A stretch of DNA of 64,000 bases from Roseobacter denitrificans OCh 114 (lineage in GTDB: Bacteria; Pseudomonadota; Alphaproteobacteria; Rhodobacterales; Rhodobacteraceae), in NCBI RefSeq assembly GCF_000014045.1, contig NC_008387.1, forward strand, positions 5,270 through 69,269. The letters are read 5' to 3'. Below the pieces are notes generated by a model, which saw nothing but the letters and a program-made list of their open reading frames with translations, was not told where the DNA came from and searched no databases. Shown here piece after piece: positions 46,671 through 55,482 of the stretch (positions within the stretch are counted from its first letter, which is position 1; each line of letters opens with the position of its first letter). The position numbers and the translations under genes were made by a program.

Positions 46671-47142
46671 GGGTGCCGCTCAAAAAGCACAAAAGTTCTA
46701 CTCTTGAATGTATCCTGCTACTGTTCCGTAGTTTCGCAAGGATTGGCGACCAAGCGGCCGAAGACTTCGGTCTGTCTATAGGTTGCAGTTCAGAACGAGC
46801 CCCGGAAACAAGGCATGCTTTTGACCGACTCTGTGTTGCCGATAAGGACGGCAGGTCGAAAGTGGCATGGTCTGCTCCTGTCGCGCAGGCGTTCCCATGC
46901 GGGCTTTGTCAAAGTGACTTGGCCACAAAGCAGCGCCGTTGCGCGCAGGCCTTCGAGTAAAAGGCCAGCTCAATCTTTGATCCATCCCAGAGAATGGCGT
47001 GCCCCATCGACTGGCCCAGTTTGACTGTCAGCACGGTGCTCACTTCTGGCTCAAACTTTGACTCAATTTAAATCAGATCGTGGCTAATTCAGCCGTGGTG
47101 GTGGGTGTGAATTCTAAATGGCTTTCAGGAGCAAGACACCGC
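46671..47142. other. Gene-free 472-base gap
   Basis: Short open frames exist on both strands but none has a recognisable motif or good ribosome-binding site. The composition is mixed and less GC-rich than the neighbouring genes. It lies just before one of the two inverted glycosyltransferase paralogues and may be an old recombination or insertion scar; I see no terminal repeats to prove it. Confidence 0.35.
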
Positions 47143-48309
47143 ATGATGCACCATCAGATGAACATAACCGCCGGGCGCCATGTTTTGTCCCGTGGCACCG
47201 GCCGCCCTGCCCGCGCGTTTCTGGGTCGCCGTTTTTCGGGCAAGCAAAACCGCCGTGCTCTTGTCTACTACAACCCCAGCCGGATCAGTTGGTCACAGAT
47301 ATATCCTTTTGTATTTTACGGCGCGGAACTGTCGCGTCAGTATGATGTGGAGTTTCGCTTTGTCCCCATTGATGCCCTGTTGGAAGGACGCGAAGCCAAT
47401 CCCCATGACGCCGACATCGTGCTGGTGCAGCCCTGGTTCACGACGCCGTTGGATGTGTTGGACCAGGCGCTTGATCGTCTTGCCAACGCCCGACCAGAAA
47501 CACAGATTTCTTTCCTGGATTCATATGCCCATAACGACCTGCGGCTGGCGCGCACGGTTGATCCCTATATCACCTATTACCTCAAAAAGTCCCTGTTCAA
47601 GGACAAAAGCCTGTATTTCAAGACGTTTGAGGGCGACACCAATCTGGTGGATTATTACGGGAAGCTATATGGGCTGAAACACGACCCGGTGAACTGGAAC
47701 GTACCCGAAACGATCCTGTCAAAACTGCGTCTGTCGCCAAATTTCCTGACATCGCCACACTTTATCGATGCCCTGTCCCGCAAGGAGCCGCCAAATCGGG
47801 CCGGGCGCAAGCTTGATGTCTCGGCGCGGTTGGGAGGGCAGAACGCACATGGCAGCTATGCCGCCATGAGACGCCACGCGAGCCGCCTCGTCTCGAAGAT
47901 CGACAGGATCAGCCACTCCCCCCAGGATACAATCTCTTTCAAGGCCTATATGCAGGAAATGAGGGCGGCGCGTCTCTGCTTCAGCCCCTTCGGCTTTGGG
48001 GAGCTGTGCTGGCGCGACATCGAGGCGATGATCAGCGGCACGGTGATGATCAAGCCTGATATGAGCCATCTGGAGACCCTGCCCAATCTCTACGAACCGG
48101 GCGTGACCTACCTGCCGGAGCGGTGGGATTTTGAAACCCTTGAGGAGGTCATTCACACGGGCCTCGACGATGAACCGCGCTGCGAAGCCATTGCCGCGAC
48201 TGCCTATGATCGTATGTCCAGCTACATCCGGAACGCGCGGTTCGTTACGGACATGCAGTTCCTCTTTGCCGAACACTCACAGTCGGATGCGTATTTACGG
48301 GCGGCGTGA
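47143..48309 (+). CDS. Unusual GT-B-like glycosyltransferase (paralogue A)
   Basis: About 388 residues. The N-terminal half (RALVYYNPSRISWSQIYPFV, DIVLVQPWFTTPLDVLDQAL) and a C-terminal half ending LCFSPFGFGELCWRDIEAM then MIKPDMSHLETLPNLYEPG resemble a GT-B glycosyltransferase with the donor-site acidic residues in GFGELCWRDIE. I do not recognise a named family. A paralogue with over 40 consecutive identical residues in this C-terminal region is encoded in the opposite orientation at 53563-54690. ATG 47143 is chosen because it corresponds to the paralogue's start. The gene ends just before a parS-like palindrome and converges on parB. Confidence 0.65.
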   Translation: MMHHQMNITAGRHVLSRGTGRPARAFLGRRFSGKQNRRALVYYNPSRISWSQIYPFVFYGAELSRQYDVEFRFVPIDALLEGREANPHDADIVLVQPWFTTPLDVLDQALDRLANARPETQISFLDSYAHNDLRLARTVDPYITYYLKKSLFKDKSLYFKTFEGDTNLVDYYGKLYGLKHDPVNWNVPETILSKLRLSPNFLTSPHFIDALSRKEPPNRAGRKLDVSARLGGQNAHGSYAAMRRHASRLVSKIDRISHSPQDTISFKAYMQEMRAARLCFSPFGFGELCWRDIEAMISGTVMIKPDMSHLETLPNLYEPGVTYLPERWDFETLEEVIHTGLDDEPRCEAIAATAYDRMSSYIRNARFVTDMQFLFAEHSQSDAYLRAA

Positions 48310-48312
48310 CGT

Positions 48313-48336
48313 AGCAGTTTCGCATGCGAAACTGCT
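48313..48336. promoter_or_regulatory. Candidate parS centromere, site 1
   Basis: A perfect 24-bp palindrome with core TTTCGCATGCGAAA, flanked by AGCAG on the left and its complement CTGCT on the right. It lies just after the parB stop. The same 14-bp core recurs between parB and parA at 49427, which argues for ParB binding. No T tract follows, so a terminator function is less likely. Confidence 0.75.
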
Positions 48337-49316
48337 CAGCGTTCCCTTTGGGTCAACCAGAGCCGCAAGTCAGCCAGCAACGCAGGCGTGACATTGGCCC
48401 CCTTCAGGGTAATCCGCCCCCTGCCCTCTTCCAGCGTCACGCCTGGCAGGATTTGCTCGCCTGGTTCTGGCGGTGTTGCTGTGCGCGCCTTCAGGGCTGC
48501 GTCCAGCACTTTACGCTCGGCTGTGGCGTCCTGCGGATTGGCTGCGCGCAGTGCTTTTGTTAGGTGGATGCCAAAGCGCTTGTCTGCCTGCAGTGCGGAT
48601 ACCAGCGCGAGGCCAACCTTTTCGGGGATAGCCGCGGGAAACCGCAAATCTGCGTCCAGCTTTTCCACCAGATGCGTGAACGCCATGATCTTGGATCGTT
48701 TCGGTGCGCGCGCGGCGGAAAACAGGCTCTGTACAGCCGTATGTGTGTCTGAAAAGACGCCGGCGCGGGCCGCCTGCACCGCGATGCGGGCCCGTTCATA
48801 AAAGCTCAGGTCCGCGCGAATTTCATTTTCCTCCACCATCGCCAGATAAGAGGCACCAACATCCTGTGGCGCGCGCAACAGGGCATTGATCGTCTTGAAA
48901 CGGTCCTCGCCGGTTTCCTGCAAAAGCGCCTGCACTGCCGTGAGGCGCCGCCAGCCCGAGATCAGCCCATAGCGCCCCTGCCCCAGATCAAGCACCTCGA
49001 TCGGCGTTTGCTGGCCGCGGGCGCGCAGGCTGTCCTTGAGCACCGCCATCTCTTCTGCGTCCAGAACCACGCGGTCGCGTATCATATGGGCAGCGTCGAT
49101 GGCCTCAAGCGGCAGGGACAGCACCATCCGCCCCTCGGTACGGGCGCGGCGCAATTCACCTGCGACCTCCTCAAAGGCGGATTGTTCGGCGGCATCGCCC
49201 GTGACATCGGCAATCGGGGGGCGTCTGGTGCCATGCCCCACCCAGCCCAGGGCGGCTTTCGTTTCCAGCGGGGCCTCTGTCAGGGTGGCGGGGCTGAGAC
49301 GTTTACGCTTGGCCAT
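48336..49316 (-). CDS. parB: ParB-family chromosome/plasmid partition protein
   Basis: A 326-residue partition protein. The ParB/Srx N-domain has RARGQQTPIEVLDLGQGRYG followed by LISGWRRLTAVQAL (the G-x-x-R-x-x-A CTP-binding motif) and MVEENEIRADLSFYERARIA (E-N-x-x-R). A helix-turn-helix region follows around residues 185-230, with FTHLVEKLDADLRFPAAIP and then a C-terminal dimerisation part. The N-terminal MAKRKRLSPATL is basic. It is encoded downstream of parA (126-base spacer), with candidate parS sites on both sides. It would load on parS and move plasmid copies with ParA. Confidence 0.92.
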   Translation of the reverse strand: MAKRKRLSPATLTEAPLETKAALGWVGHGTRRPPIADVTGDAAEQSAFEEVAGELRRARTEGRMVLSLPLEAIDAAHMIRDRVVLDAEEMAVLKDSLRARGQQTPIEVLDLGQGRYGLISGWRRLTAVQALLQETGEDRFKTINALLRAPQDVGASYLAMVEENEIRADLSFYERARIAVQAARAGVFSDTHTAVQSLFSAARAPKRSKIMAFTHLVEKLDADLRFPAAIPEKVGLALVSALQADKRFGIHLTKALRAANPQDATAERKVLDAALKARTATPPEPGEQILPGVTLEEGRGRITLKGANVTPALLADLRLWLTQRER

Positions 49317-49426
49317 GAGATTTCCTTTTGCAGAACAGCAGGCAGGATAGGGCAGGGCGGCTTACTGCCCGGTTGATCCGGCGCGCGCAGAGACTGATAC
49401 AGGCTCTAACAGGGGGCATTTGGCAC

Positions 49427-49440
49427 TTTCGCATGCGAAA
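49427..49440. promoter_or_regulatory. Candidate parS centromere, site 2
   Basis: The 14-bp palindrome TTTCGCATGCGAAA in the 126-base spacer between parA and parB. It repeats the core of the 24-bp palindrome at 48313 but without the extended arms. Its location next to the partition genes supports a role as ParB binding site. Confidence 0.75.
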
Positions 49441-49442
49441 CG

Positions 49443-50834
49443 TCATTCCGCGGCCGTCTCTGTGGCCCCGGCTGCCTGCGCCAACTCATCGCGTCGCCAG
49501 ATCCCATAAAGCAAGCGTTTGAAGGCCGCATAGGTTTCATCAAAGGTGGCCCGCCCCCGCGCATAGGTATCGCGGTTGAAATCACGGTAATCGGCCTCGT
49601 AGATACCGTTGACGCTTTCCCCTGCCTGCCCGATCAGCGCTGTGAAATCCTGCCGGAAGGGCGAGAGCGTGCGCCCCATGTAGCTTTGCATCAGGCTGGC
49701 CATTTCGCTTTGCTGTGAGGCATCAAAGCGGGTGATTACGGTTTGCACCGCGTCCCATTCAAAGGCGAGTTCCTCACGCCCCAAGGCACGGGCGGCCATA
49801 TTCTCGCCCTCCTCAATCGAGGAAAAGGTCGCGTGCAACATATCGAAAAACCGCCCCGTGCTGTCGAACTCGACGAAAGAAGCCCCGACAGGTACCAGCA
49901 GGATATCCGCCGCCGACAGCCCGTTGATTGTAAGGTAGCCGAGGGCAGGGGGGGTATCGAGGAAAATGAGATCATACTCTTCCAGCACCGCGCTTTCGGC
50001 CAGCGCATCTCCCAAGGCGTCCCACAGCTTCCAGGACCGCGCGGCCATGCGCCAGACGGGGATCTGAAATTCGGACCAATAAAGGTTTAGCTGCGCGCCG
50101 ATCAGATCAATATTGGGCCAATGCGTTTTCTGGATGATATCACCGGGCGTGACCTTGAGCGCCTCGGTGAGGATATCATCAAAGGGCAGGGGGGCCTCAC
50201 CGCGATCCAGCCGGCGCTGGTTTTCGGCCCGCAGATGGGTGGCGTAATGTTTCGCAAGCAGCGGGAATACGGTTTGCCATTCGTCGTCAACACGCGCCCC
50301 AAAGATCGAGGACATGGATCCCTGGCTGTCCAGATCGACCACCAGCACCTTGTAGCCATCCAACGCTGCTGACATCGCCAGATGCGCGCAGGTGGAGGTC
50401 TTCCCGACGCCGCCCTTGAAATTGGCCACGGCGACGATTTTCGCAGGCAACCCTTTGGGACGGTAGGGCAGGTATTCCTTGGCCTTGGAGCCTTCCTGAC
50501 CGAAGTGCGCGCGCAGGCGCAAAACCTCATCAAGGGTGAACCATTTGGCGCCGCCCTCAGTCTCGGAAATACCCTGCGGCAGCTCGGGGTTCTGGCGCAG
50601 CACGCGGCGGAAATGCGCAGGCGCGACAGGGATCAGGTATTTGGTGATCTCCCATGTGGAGAAAGAACGCAGGTGCCGGGCCCCGCTTTCATCCAGACCA
50701 CGGCCTGCCAGATCATTGCGTCCCTGGTTGCAGGCCTGGGCGATGCCCAACAGGGCAGCTGTGTCCATGGGCGGGGGGAGTTCCGCATGCGCCTTGTCGG
50801 GGGATATGTTGAAATAGGGGGGGCTATCGGTCAT
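49443..50834 (-). CDS. parA: ParA-family partition ATPase with N-terminal DNA-binding region (type Ia)
   Basis: A 463-residue ParA. Residues about 1-130 form an N-terminal extension with a helix-turn-helix-like segment (FSTWEITKYLIPVAPAHFRR), as in large P1-type ParA proteins that repress their own operon. The ATPase domain follows, with deviant Walker A VANFKGGVGKTSTCAHLAMS, LVVDLDSQGSMSSIFG (Walker A' and switch I), and DLIFLDTPPALGYLTINGLS (Walker B and switch II). It would form dynamic patterns on the nucleoid to segregate the replicon with ParB. The gene is divergent from repA, with the candidate origin between them. Confidence 0.93.
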   Translation of the reverse strand: MTDSPPYFNISPDKAHAELPPPMDTAALLGIAQACNQGRNDLAGRGLDESGARHLRSFSTWEITKYLIPVAPAHFRRVLRQNPELPQGISETEGGAKWFTLDEVLRLRAHFGQEGSKAKEYLPYRPKGLPAKIVAVANFKGGVGKTSTCAHLAMSAALDGYKVLVVDLDSQGSMSSIFGARVDDEWQTVFPLLAKHYATHLRAENQRRLDRGEAPLPFDDILTEALKVTPGDIIQKTHWPNIDLIGAQLNLYWSEFQIPVWRMAARSWKLWDALGDALAESAVLEEYDLIFLDTPPALGYLTINGLSAADILLVPVGASFVEFDSTGRFFDMLHATFSSIEEGENMAARALGREELAFEWDAVQTVITRFDASQQSEMASLMQSYMGRTLSPFRQDFTALIGQAGESVNGIYEADYRDFNRDTYARGRATFDETYAAFKRLLYGIWRRDELAQAAGATETAAE

Positions 50835-51313
50835 CTGCTCTGATCCTCAAGGGCAACGCTTGTAACGCGTTTTCCCCAAGATGCCACAAAAGAGAGTACA
50901 TGAGAAGAGGGTTGTTACCTCACACTGGTTTTCTTAGCAAAATAGCGATGATTCCCATCAGCCCCGGCCCGAGAAAGCGGCTTCAGGCCCCAGCCTTCTT
51001 AGTTAATTATATGTTATTATTAGTTACAAGAACTATGTGGCTACGAAAACTCCGTGTATTCAATATCTTCTGTGCCTTTTTCAAAGATCTACCGACTCTG
51101 AAACCCCGATAGGGTGACTCTGATCCCCCGTTTGAGTGACTCTGAAACCACAAAGCCCTTCCGGTTTTTCTGGACGCAGTTATCCACAGGCTTTAGGGTC
51201 CGTGTAAATGAAACCCCGAAAGGCAATCGGGGCAAATATGGGTCTGCCAACGTGCAGCCCGTTGAGGCAAATTCCAAAAGGCCAGGATCAACCCGGTCGG
51301 AAAGTGAGCAGGC
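50835..51313. other. Candidate replication origin region (parA-repA intergenic)
   Basis: This 479-base non-coding interval between divergent parA and repA has the layout of an iteron origin. An AT-rich stretch lies at about 50998-51070 (AGTTAATTATATGTTATTAT and beyond). Three contiguous 22-base direct repeats starting GACTCTGA follow at 51094, 51116 and 51138. A perfect DnaA box TTATCCACA is at 51180-51188, and a fourth, partial iteron in the same 22-base phase is at 51204. It should also hold the parA and repA promoters. Confidence 0.75.
51094..51225 (+). repeat. 22-base iterons with embedded DnaA box
   Basis: Units begin at 51094, 51116 and 51138, each with GACTCTGA, and two continue with CCCCG at the same offset. 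A fourth similar unit (TGAAACCCCGAAAGG at 51209-51223) is shifted by 110 bases from its counterpart in unit 1, exactly five periods. TTATCCACA, a consensus DnaA box, lies between at 51180-51188. This matches binding sites for a plasmid initiator. Confidence 0.78.
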
Positions 51314-52321
51314 ATGAGCGGGGCAAACCCGACGGGCAGCGCGATGGGTCAGCCCATCCCACAGGGTGATTTTTTCGTCTGTGATTTCTTTGCAGCCGTC
51401 CCCAAACATGATCTGGCAGCGATGGAGCATCCGCTGTTTTCGCTCTCGACGCGGCCTGACAGGCGCATTCTGAACTACACCCACAATGATGCTGAAATCA
51501 CCATCACCCCCAGCGTGAAGGGGCGCGCGACGATCTTTGATGCGGATATCCTGATCTTTTGCATCAGCCAGCTGATGGCCGCGATCAATGCGGGCAAGAA
51601 GACGGCGCGCCATCTGACCCTGACGGCGCATGATCTGCTGCTGGCCACGGGGCGCGAAACCTCGGGCGATGGCTATAAGCGGCTGCGCGATGCCTTTGAA
51701 CGGCTGGCGGGCACGCGCATCACCACCAATATCACCACCGGGGCGCAGGAAACCACCAGCGGTTTCGGTCTGATCGAAAGCTGGGAGATCGTGCGCCGCA
51801 CGCGGGCAGGGCGCATGGTGAGCGTCAGCGTGACCCTGTCAGAATGGCTCTACCGGGCGGTGTTGAGCAAATCGGTACTCACGCTCAGCCGCGACTATTT
51901 TTCCTTGCGCAAACCGCTGGAGCGGCGGCTTTATGAGTTGGCGCGCAAACACTGCGGGCGTCAGCCTGTGTGGCGCGTGTCGGTGGAGACCTTGCTGAAG
52001 AAATCCGGCTCGACCTCTCCGCGCCGGGTGTTTCGCGCGATGCTGCGCGAGATCATCACCCGCGACCCGCTGCCGGAATATACGCTGGTTGAGGAGCCGG
52101 GCGATATCATCGCCGTGCGCCCCCAGACGCTGGTGGATCTGCCCGAGCGCGCGCCGCAGCTGTCGCCAGAGGCGCTGGAAGAAGCCCGCCGTCTGGCCCC
52201 CGGCGCGGATATCTACGCGCTGGAGGCCGACTGGCGCACCATGTGGGCCACCAGCGGCGCCCCGCGCCTGTTATCCCCCGACAAGGCATTTCTGGGCTGG
52301 GTGAAAAAGCGGCAAGGGTGA
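51314..52321 (+). CDS. repA: Plasmid replication initiator protein RepA (RPA family)
   Basis: A 335-residue initiator of the alphaproteobacterial RPA type. The domain starts near residue 15 with FFVCDFFAAVPKHDLAAMEH, and continues HPLFSLSTRPDRRILNYTHN and DADILIFCISQLMAAINAGK. Later it has ATGRETSGDGYKRLRDAFER (DNA-contacting winged-helix region) and SRDYFSLRKPLERRLYELAR. It would bind the adjacent iterons and open the origin with host DnaA. The first ATG at 51314 is accepted; the ribosome-binding site is weak. It is transcribed away from parA. This identifies the window as part of an extrachromosomal replicon. Confidence 0.93.
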   Translation: MSGANPTGSAMGQPIPQGDFFVCDFFAAVPKHDLAAMEHPLFSLSTRPDRRILNYTHNDAEITITPSVKGRATIFDADILIFCISQLMAAINAGKKTARHLTLTAHDLLLATGRETSGDGYKRLRDAFERLAGTRITTNITTGAQETTSGFGLIESWEIVRRTRAGRMVSVSVTLSEWLYRAVLSKSVLTLSRDYFSLRKPLERRLYELARKHCGRQPVWRVSVETLLKKSGSTSPRRVFRAMLREIITRDPLPEYTLVEEPGDIIAVRPQTLVDLPERAPQLSPEALEEARRLAPGADIYALEADWRTMWATSGAPRLLSPDKAFLGWVKKRQG

Positions 52322-52463
52322 AGCCGGCGTGATCGGGGCCATTTTCATGGGTTCTCATTTACCTATTCTACGTCTCTGCAAGGGTATGATAGAGGCGAGA
52401 TGGATTTTATCTTGCGCCGCCTCGACGACCCCGGCGTGAGACCATAGACAGTTGGAGCATGCA

Positions 52464-53507
52464 TTGGCCACGAACCCGCCCGCAAGAACCCCGAAGACGC
52501 CGCCCTGTTGTCTGGACATCGGCATTTTTGCCCACAATGAGAGCGACAACATTGCCCGCACGCTGGAAACCCTGAATCGGCAGGACATTCTGGATAATCC
52601 CGATTTCATCATCCGCCTGCATGTGCTGGCCAATGGCTGCAGCGATGATACCGTCGCGCGGGCAAAGGCTGCGATCGACACCCTGCCCGGTGCGCGCGAC
52701 TATGTGGTGCACGATCTGAGCGAGGGGGGGAAATCACGGACCTGGAACCGGTTCGTACATGATCTCAGCCGCCCGGAAGCGGACCTTTTGATGTTTTGCG
52801 ATGCTGATATCGACATTCCCAATGCCGACAACATCACACGGCTTGTGCGTTATCGGGAAAGCCGCCCGGGGCGTGTTGCAGGCTCCAGCCAGGCCGTGAA
52901 GGACATCACCTATCACGCCGGGCCGCTCTCTCCCAAGGATCGGCTGATTTCGGCAGCGGGCGGAACACTGTACAACTGGCAAAAGAGCATTATCGGATCG
53001 TTTTACATCGCCGAGGCCGCGGTGGTGCGCAGATTCCATCTGCCCATCGGTCTTCCGGTGGAGGATGGGTTCGTGCGAGCCATGATACTGACGGATGTGA
53101 TGCGCAAGCCAGAAGACCTGAATCGTATCGACAGTGAAGAAGGGATCTTTCACCTCTACAAATCGGAACGCTCCGTGCGCACTATCCTGCGCCATCAGGT
53201 ACGTCTGGTGATCGGGAATGCGATCAACACGGTTGTTTTTGGCATCCTGCACGCTTCGGACACACCACAGGCGGTTCTGGCCAGTGCCGCCCGCGACCCT
53301 GACTGGCTGAATGGTGTTTTGGACCGCGAACTGCCGCGCAAATATGGCTATGTACCGGTCAATGCGCTGACCAAACGGATCAAGAAATTCGGGGCGACCC
53401 CGCTGAAACGCAAACCCGTGATCCTCGTCGGCTTCGTTTTTGATTGCGTGGTCTATGTCATGGCACAATTCAAGATGTCGCGCGGGGTGGGGGCTGGCTT
53501 CTGGTAG
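52464..53507 (+). CDS. Glycosyltransferase family 2
   Basis: About 347 residues with LDIGIFAHNESDNIARTLET at the N-terminus (GT2 nucleotide-binding strand), VLANGCSDDTVARAKAA in the first Asp region and LLMFCDADIDIPN as the DXD block. The rest (SAAGGTLYNWQKSIIGSFYI, PVEDGFVRAMILTD) contains the likely catalytic E-D-G. TTG 52464 is the preferred start because GGAG sits 6 bases before it; TTG 52452 is in frame, with no ATG nearby. It lies beside repA and the second copy of the unusual glycosyltransferase, so the cargo DNA begins right after the replication module. Confidence 0.85.
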   Translation: MATNPPARTPKTPPCCLDIGIFAHNESDNIARTLETLNRQDILDNPDFIIRLHVLANGCSDDTVARAKAAIDTLPGARDYVVHDLSEGGKSRTWNRFVHDLSRPEADLLMFCDADIDIPNADNITRLVRYRESRPGRVAGSSQAVKDITYHAGPLSPKDRLISAAGGTLYNWQKSIIGSFYIAEAAVVRRFHLPIGLPVEDGFVRAMILTDVMRKPEDLNRIDSEEGIFHLYKSERSVRTILRHQVRLVIGNAINTVVFGILHASDTPQAVLASAARDPDWLNGVLDRELPRKYGYVPVNALTKRIKKFGATPLKRKPVILVGFVFDCVVYVMAQFKMSRGVGAGFW

Positions 53508-53562
53508 CTTCTTTTGCAGATTTGTCCGAGGCGCTGCATTGTGATTGTGGCAGTGCGTTGCC

Positions 53563-54690
53563 TCAGCTGAAGAGGGAACTCATATCAGACACGAAGCATG
53601 CCTCGCGGATGTAGTGCGCCATCCGGTCATACGCAGTCTTTGCAATGTCACGGCATCGGTCTTCATCCGCGAGAGCGCCGCGAATGACCTCTTCGAGGTC
53701 GGCAAAATCCCAGCGGACGGGCAGATAGGTGACGCCGGGCTCGTAGAGATTAGGCAGCGTCTCCAGATGGCTCATGTCGGGCTTGATCATCACCGTCCCG
53801 CTGATCATCGCCTCTATATCGCGCCAGCAAAGCTCTCCGAAACCAAAAGGGCTGAAGCATAGGCGTGCGGCGCGCATTTCGGCCATGTAGGCCTTGAAGG
53901 GCACGATGTTGGGGGGGGACCGGGTGATCCCCTCTATCTTTGTCATCAGACCATTCGCATGGCGTCGCATCGCCGCGTAGGCCCCATGTGCATCCTGCCC
54001 GCCGAGCCGCACGGAAACATCTAGGCTGCGGCCCTCCCGCCTCGGCATGGCCTTTTTTGACAGATCATCAATGAAATGTGGGGCAGTCAGAAAATTTGGC
54101 GACAGGCGTAATTTGGGCAAAATGGTGTCAGGGACGTTCCAGTTCACCGGCGCATACTCCAGGCCATAGAGCCTGCCGTAGTAATCGAGCAGATTGGTAT
54201 CGCCCTTGAATTCCTTGAAATACAGATGACTGTCCCTGAAGAGCGATTTTTTCAGGTAATGGGTGATATAGGGATCGACGGTGCAACCCAGGCGCAGATC
54301 GTTGTGGGCATAGGAGTCTAGAAAGGAGATCTGCGCTTTGGGATGAGCCGTGGCCAGACGGTCGAGAGCCACGTCGAGCACATCAGTGTGTGTGGTGAAC
54401 CAGGGCTGGACCAAGATGATGTCGGCAGCCCTTTCTCTGACACGATCCCCTTTCAGCAAGGCATCCACAGGGACGAAACGAAATTCGGCATCATATTGGT
54501 GTGCAAGCTCTGCACCATAGAAGACGAAGGGGAAAATCTGCGACCAGCTGATCCGGCTTACGTTGTAGTAGACCAACACCCGGCGCGTATGCGCGCGTGA
54601 AAAGCGGCGGGCCAGAAAGGCGCGTGCCGGTTGCCCGATGCGGGCCGACAGGACATGACGCCCGGCCGTGGTATTCATCTGATGTCGCAT
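53563..54690 (-). CDS. Unusual GT-B-like glycosyltransferase (paralogue B)
   Basis: About 375 residues, aligning with paralogue A over the full length: RRVLVYYNVSRISWSQIFPF, ADIILVQPWFTTHTDVLDVA, SFLDSYAHNDLRL, and a long identical stretch from SPFGFGELCWRDIEAMISG through to the Tyr-Leu-Pro before the last 60 residues. The paralogues face each other across the GT2 gene, repA, parA and parB. ATG 54690 gives MRHQMNTTAGRHVL, matching MHHQMNITAGRHVL of paralogue A. Named family unknown; glycosyltransferase function is inferred from the GT-B-like C-terminus and context. Confidence 0.65.
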   Translation of the reverse strand: MRHQMNTTAGRHVLSARIGQPARAFLARRFSRAHTRRVLVYYNVSRISWSQIFPFVFYGAELAHQYDAEFRFVPVDALLKGDRVRERAADIILVQPWFTTHTDVLDVALDRLATAHPKAQISFLDSYAHNDLRLGCTVDPYITHYLKKSLFRDSHLYFKEFKGDTNLLDYYGRLYGLEYAPVNWNVPDTILPKLRLSPNFLTAPHFIDDLSKKAMPRREGRSLDVSVRLGGQDAHGAYAAMRRHANGLMTKIEGITRSPPNIVPFKAYMAEMRAARLCFSPFGFGELCWRDIEAMISGTVMIKPDMSHLETLPNLYEPGVTYLPVRWDFADLEEVIRGALADEDRCRDIAKTAYDRMAHYIREACFVSDMSSLFS

Positions 54691-55482
54691 CCTGCATGGC
54701 CTTCTAACTAAATTTTGCCCCGAAGATAACAGCTGGCATGCTATGTCAATGCAGGCATTCAGGACGCTCGTGAGTGGTTGTGGCGGAAGATGACCGCAAA
54801 GCATGGATGAAGCGTAAACACCGCTATGGTCCGATGGCAGGCGGCCTTTTCGATCCAACCGGTCATAAGCATCATTCGGTCACGGATGTTCTTGCGCGAT
54901 TTACTGACTGTGCAAACAGCCGCCATGATTAGAATTCAGGCAGGGACGGTTGGCAAGCATGTCTTGAAGGTGCGTGTATCAGCAAATAATCGCCGTTTTA
55001 TTTCCGTTCTGACATATCGACTGGCCCCAAGGGCATGAATGAAAATAGGTGGTGCCTCAGGCATAAACGATCCAGGCGGTACCTATGACAAAAAGATGAT
55101 TGAGCAAACTGTCGATTGGGTGGTCAAGACAGTGCCAATTCACTGCGCCATCTCATCCGCTTTTTCGGTGCACTATATTATACGCCGATCAAGCGCCTTT
55201 TCGATGGAAGCGCACCTGTCCAAGCTGTTTCGTAAACACATCGTAAATGTCTCGTCGATATACCCACACCAGCGCGCAATCTAAGGTTGCGTTTCGTGGC
55301 GTAGTGTATCAAGAGGCGTTTCCAGAAAATCACTCAGAAACTCACCTTCCGTACCGGCCTGATCGTCTGCGTCGACAGGCTCTTATTCGCCCGGCAAACA
55401 AGTGATGTAATTAGTTCAAACTGGTCGCTTCATCCACATAAAGGCCCTATTCATTTCCCAAAGCCGCCACCAGAGGATCGGA
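54691..55482. other. Gene-poor 792-base gap upstream of the RTX gene
   Basis: Two small open frames on the plus strand (54826-55038 and 55039-55284) abut, but neither has a recognisable domain, signal peptide or ribosome-binding site, so I do not call them genes. The segment is less GC-rich than the flanking genes and lies between a duplicated gene and an RTX gene near an IS scar, which suggests inserted or decayed DNA. The end nearest the RTX gene has AGAGGA before the candidate start. Confidence 0.35.

Noticed and set aside
46776..46985. 69-codon minus-strand frame in the gap before paralogue A
   Set aside because: Amino-acid composition and lack of a ribosome-binding site suggest chance; no transposase motif could be confirmed.
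48313..48336. Palindrome after parB as a transcription terminator
   Set aside because: It has no T tract on either side and its core recurs in the parA-parB spacer, which fits a parS site better.
54826..55284. Two abutting small plus-strand frames
   Set aside because: No domain, signal peptide or ribosome-binding site; not supported as genes from sequence alone.
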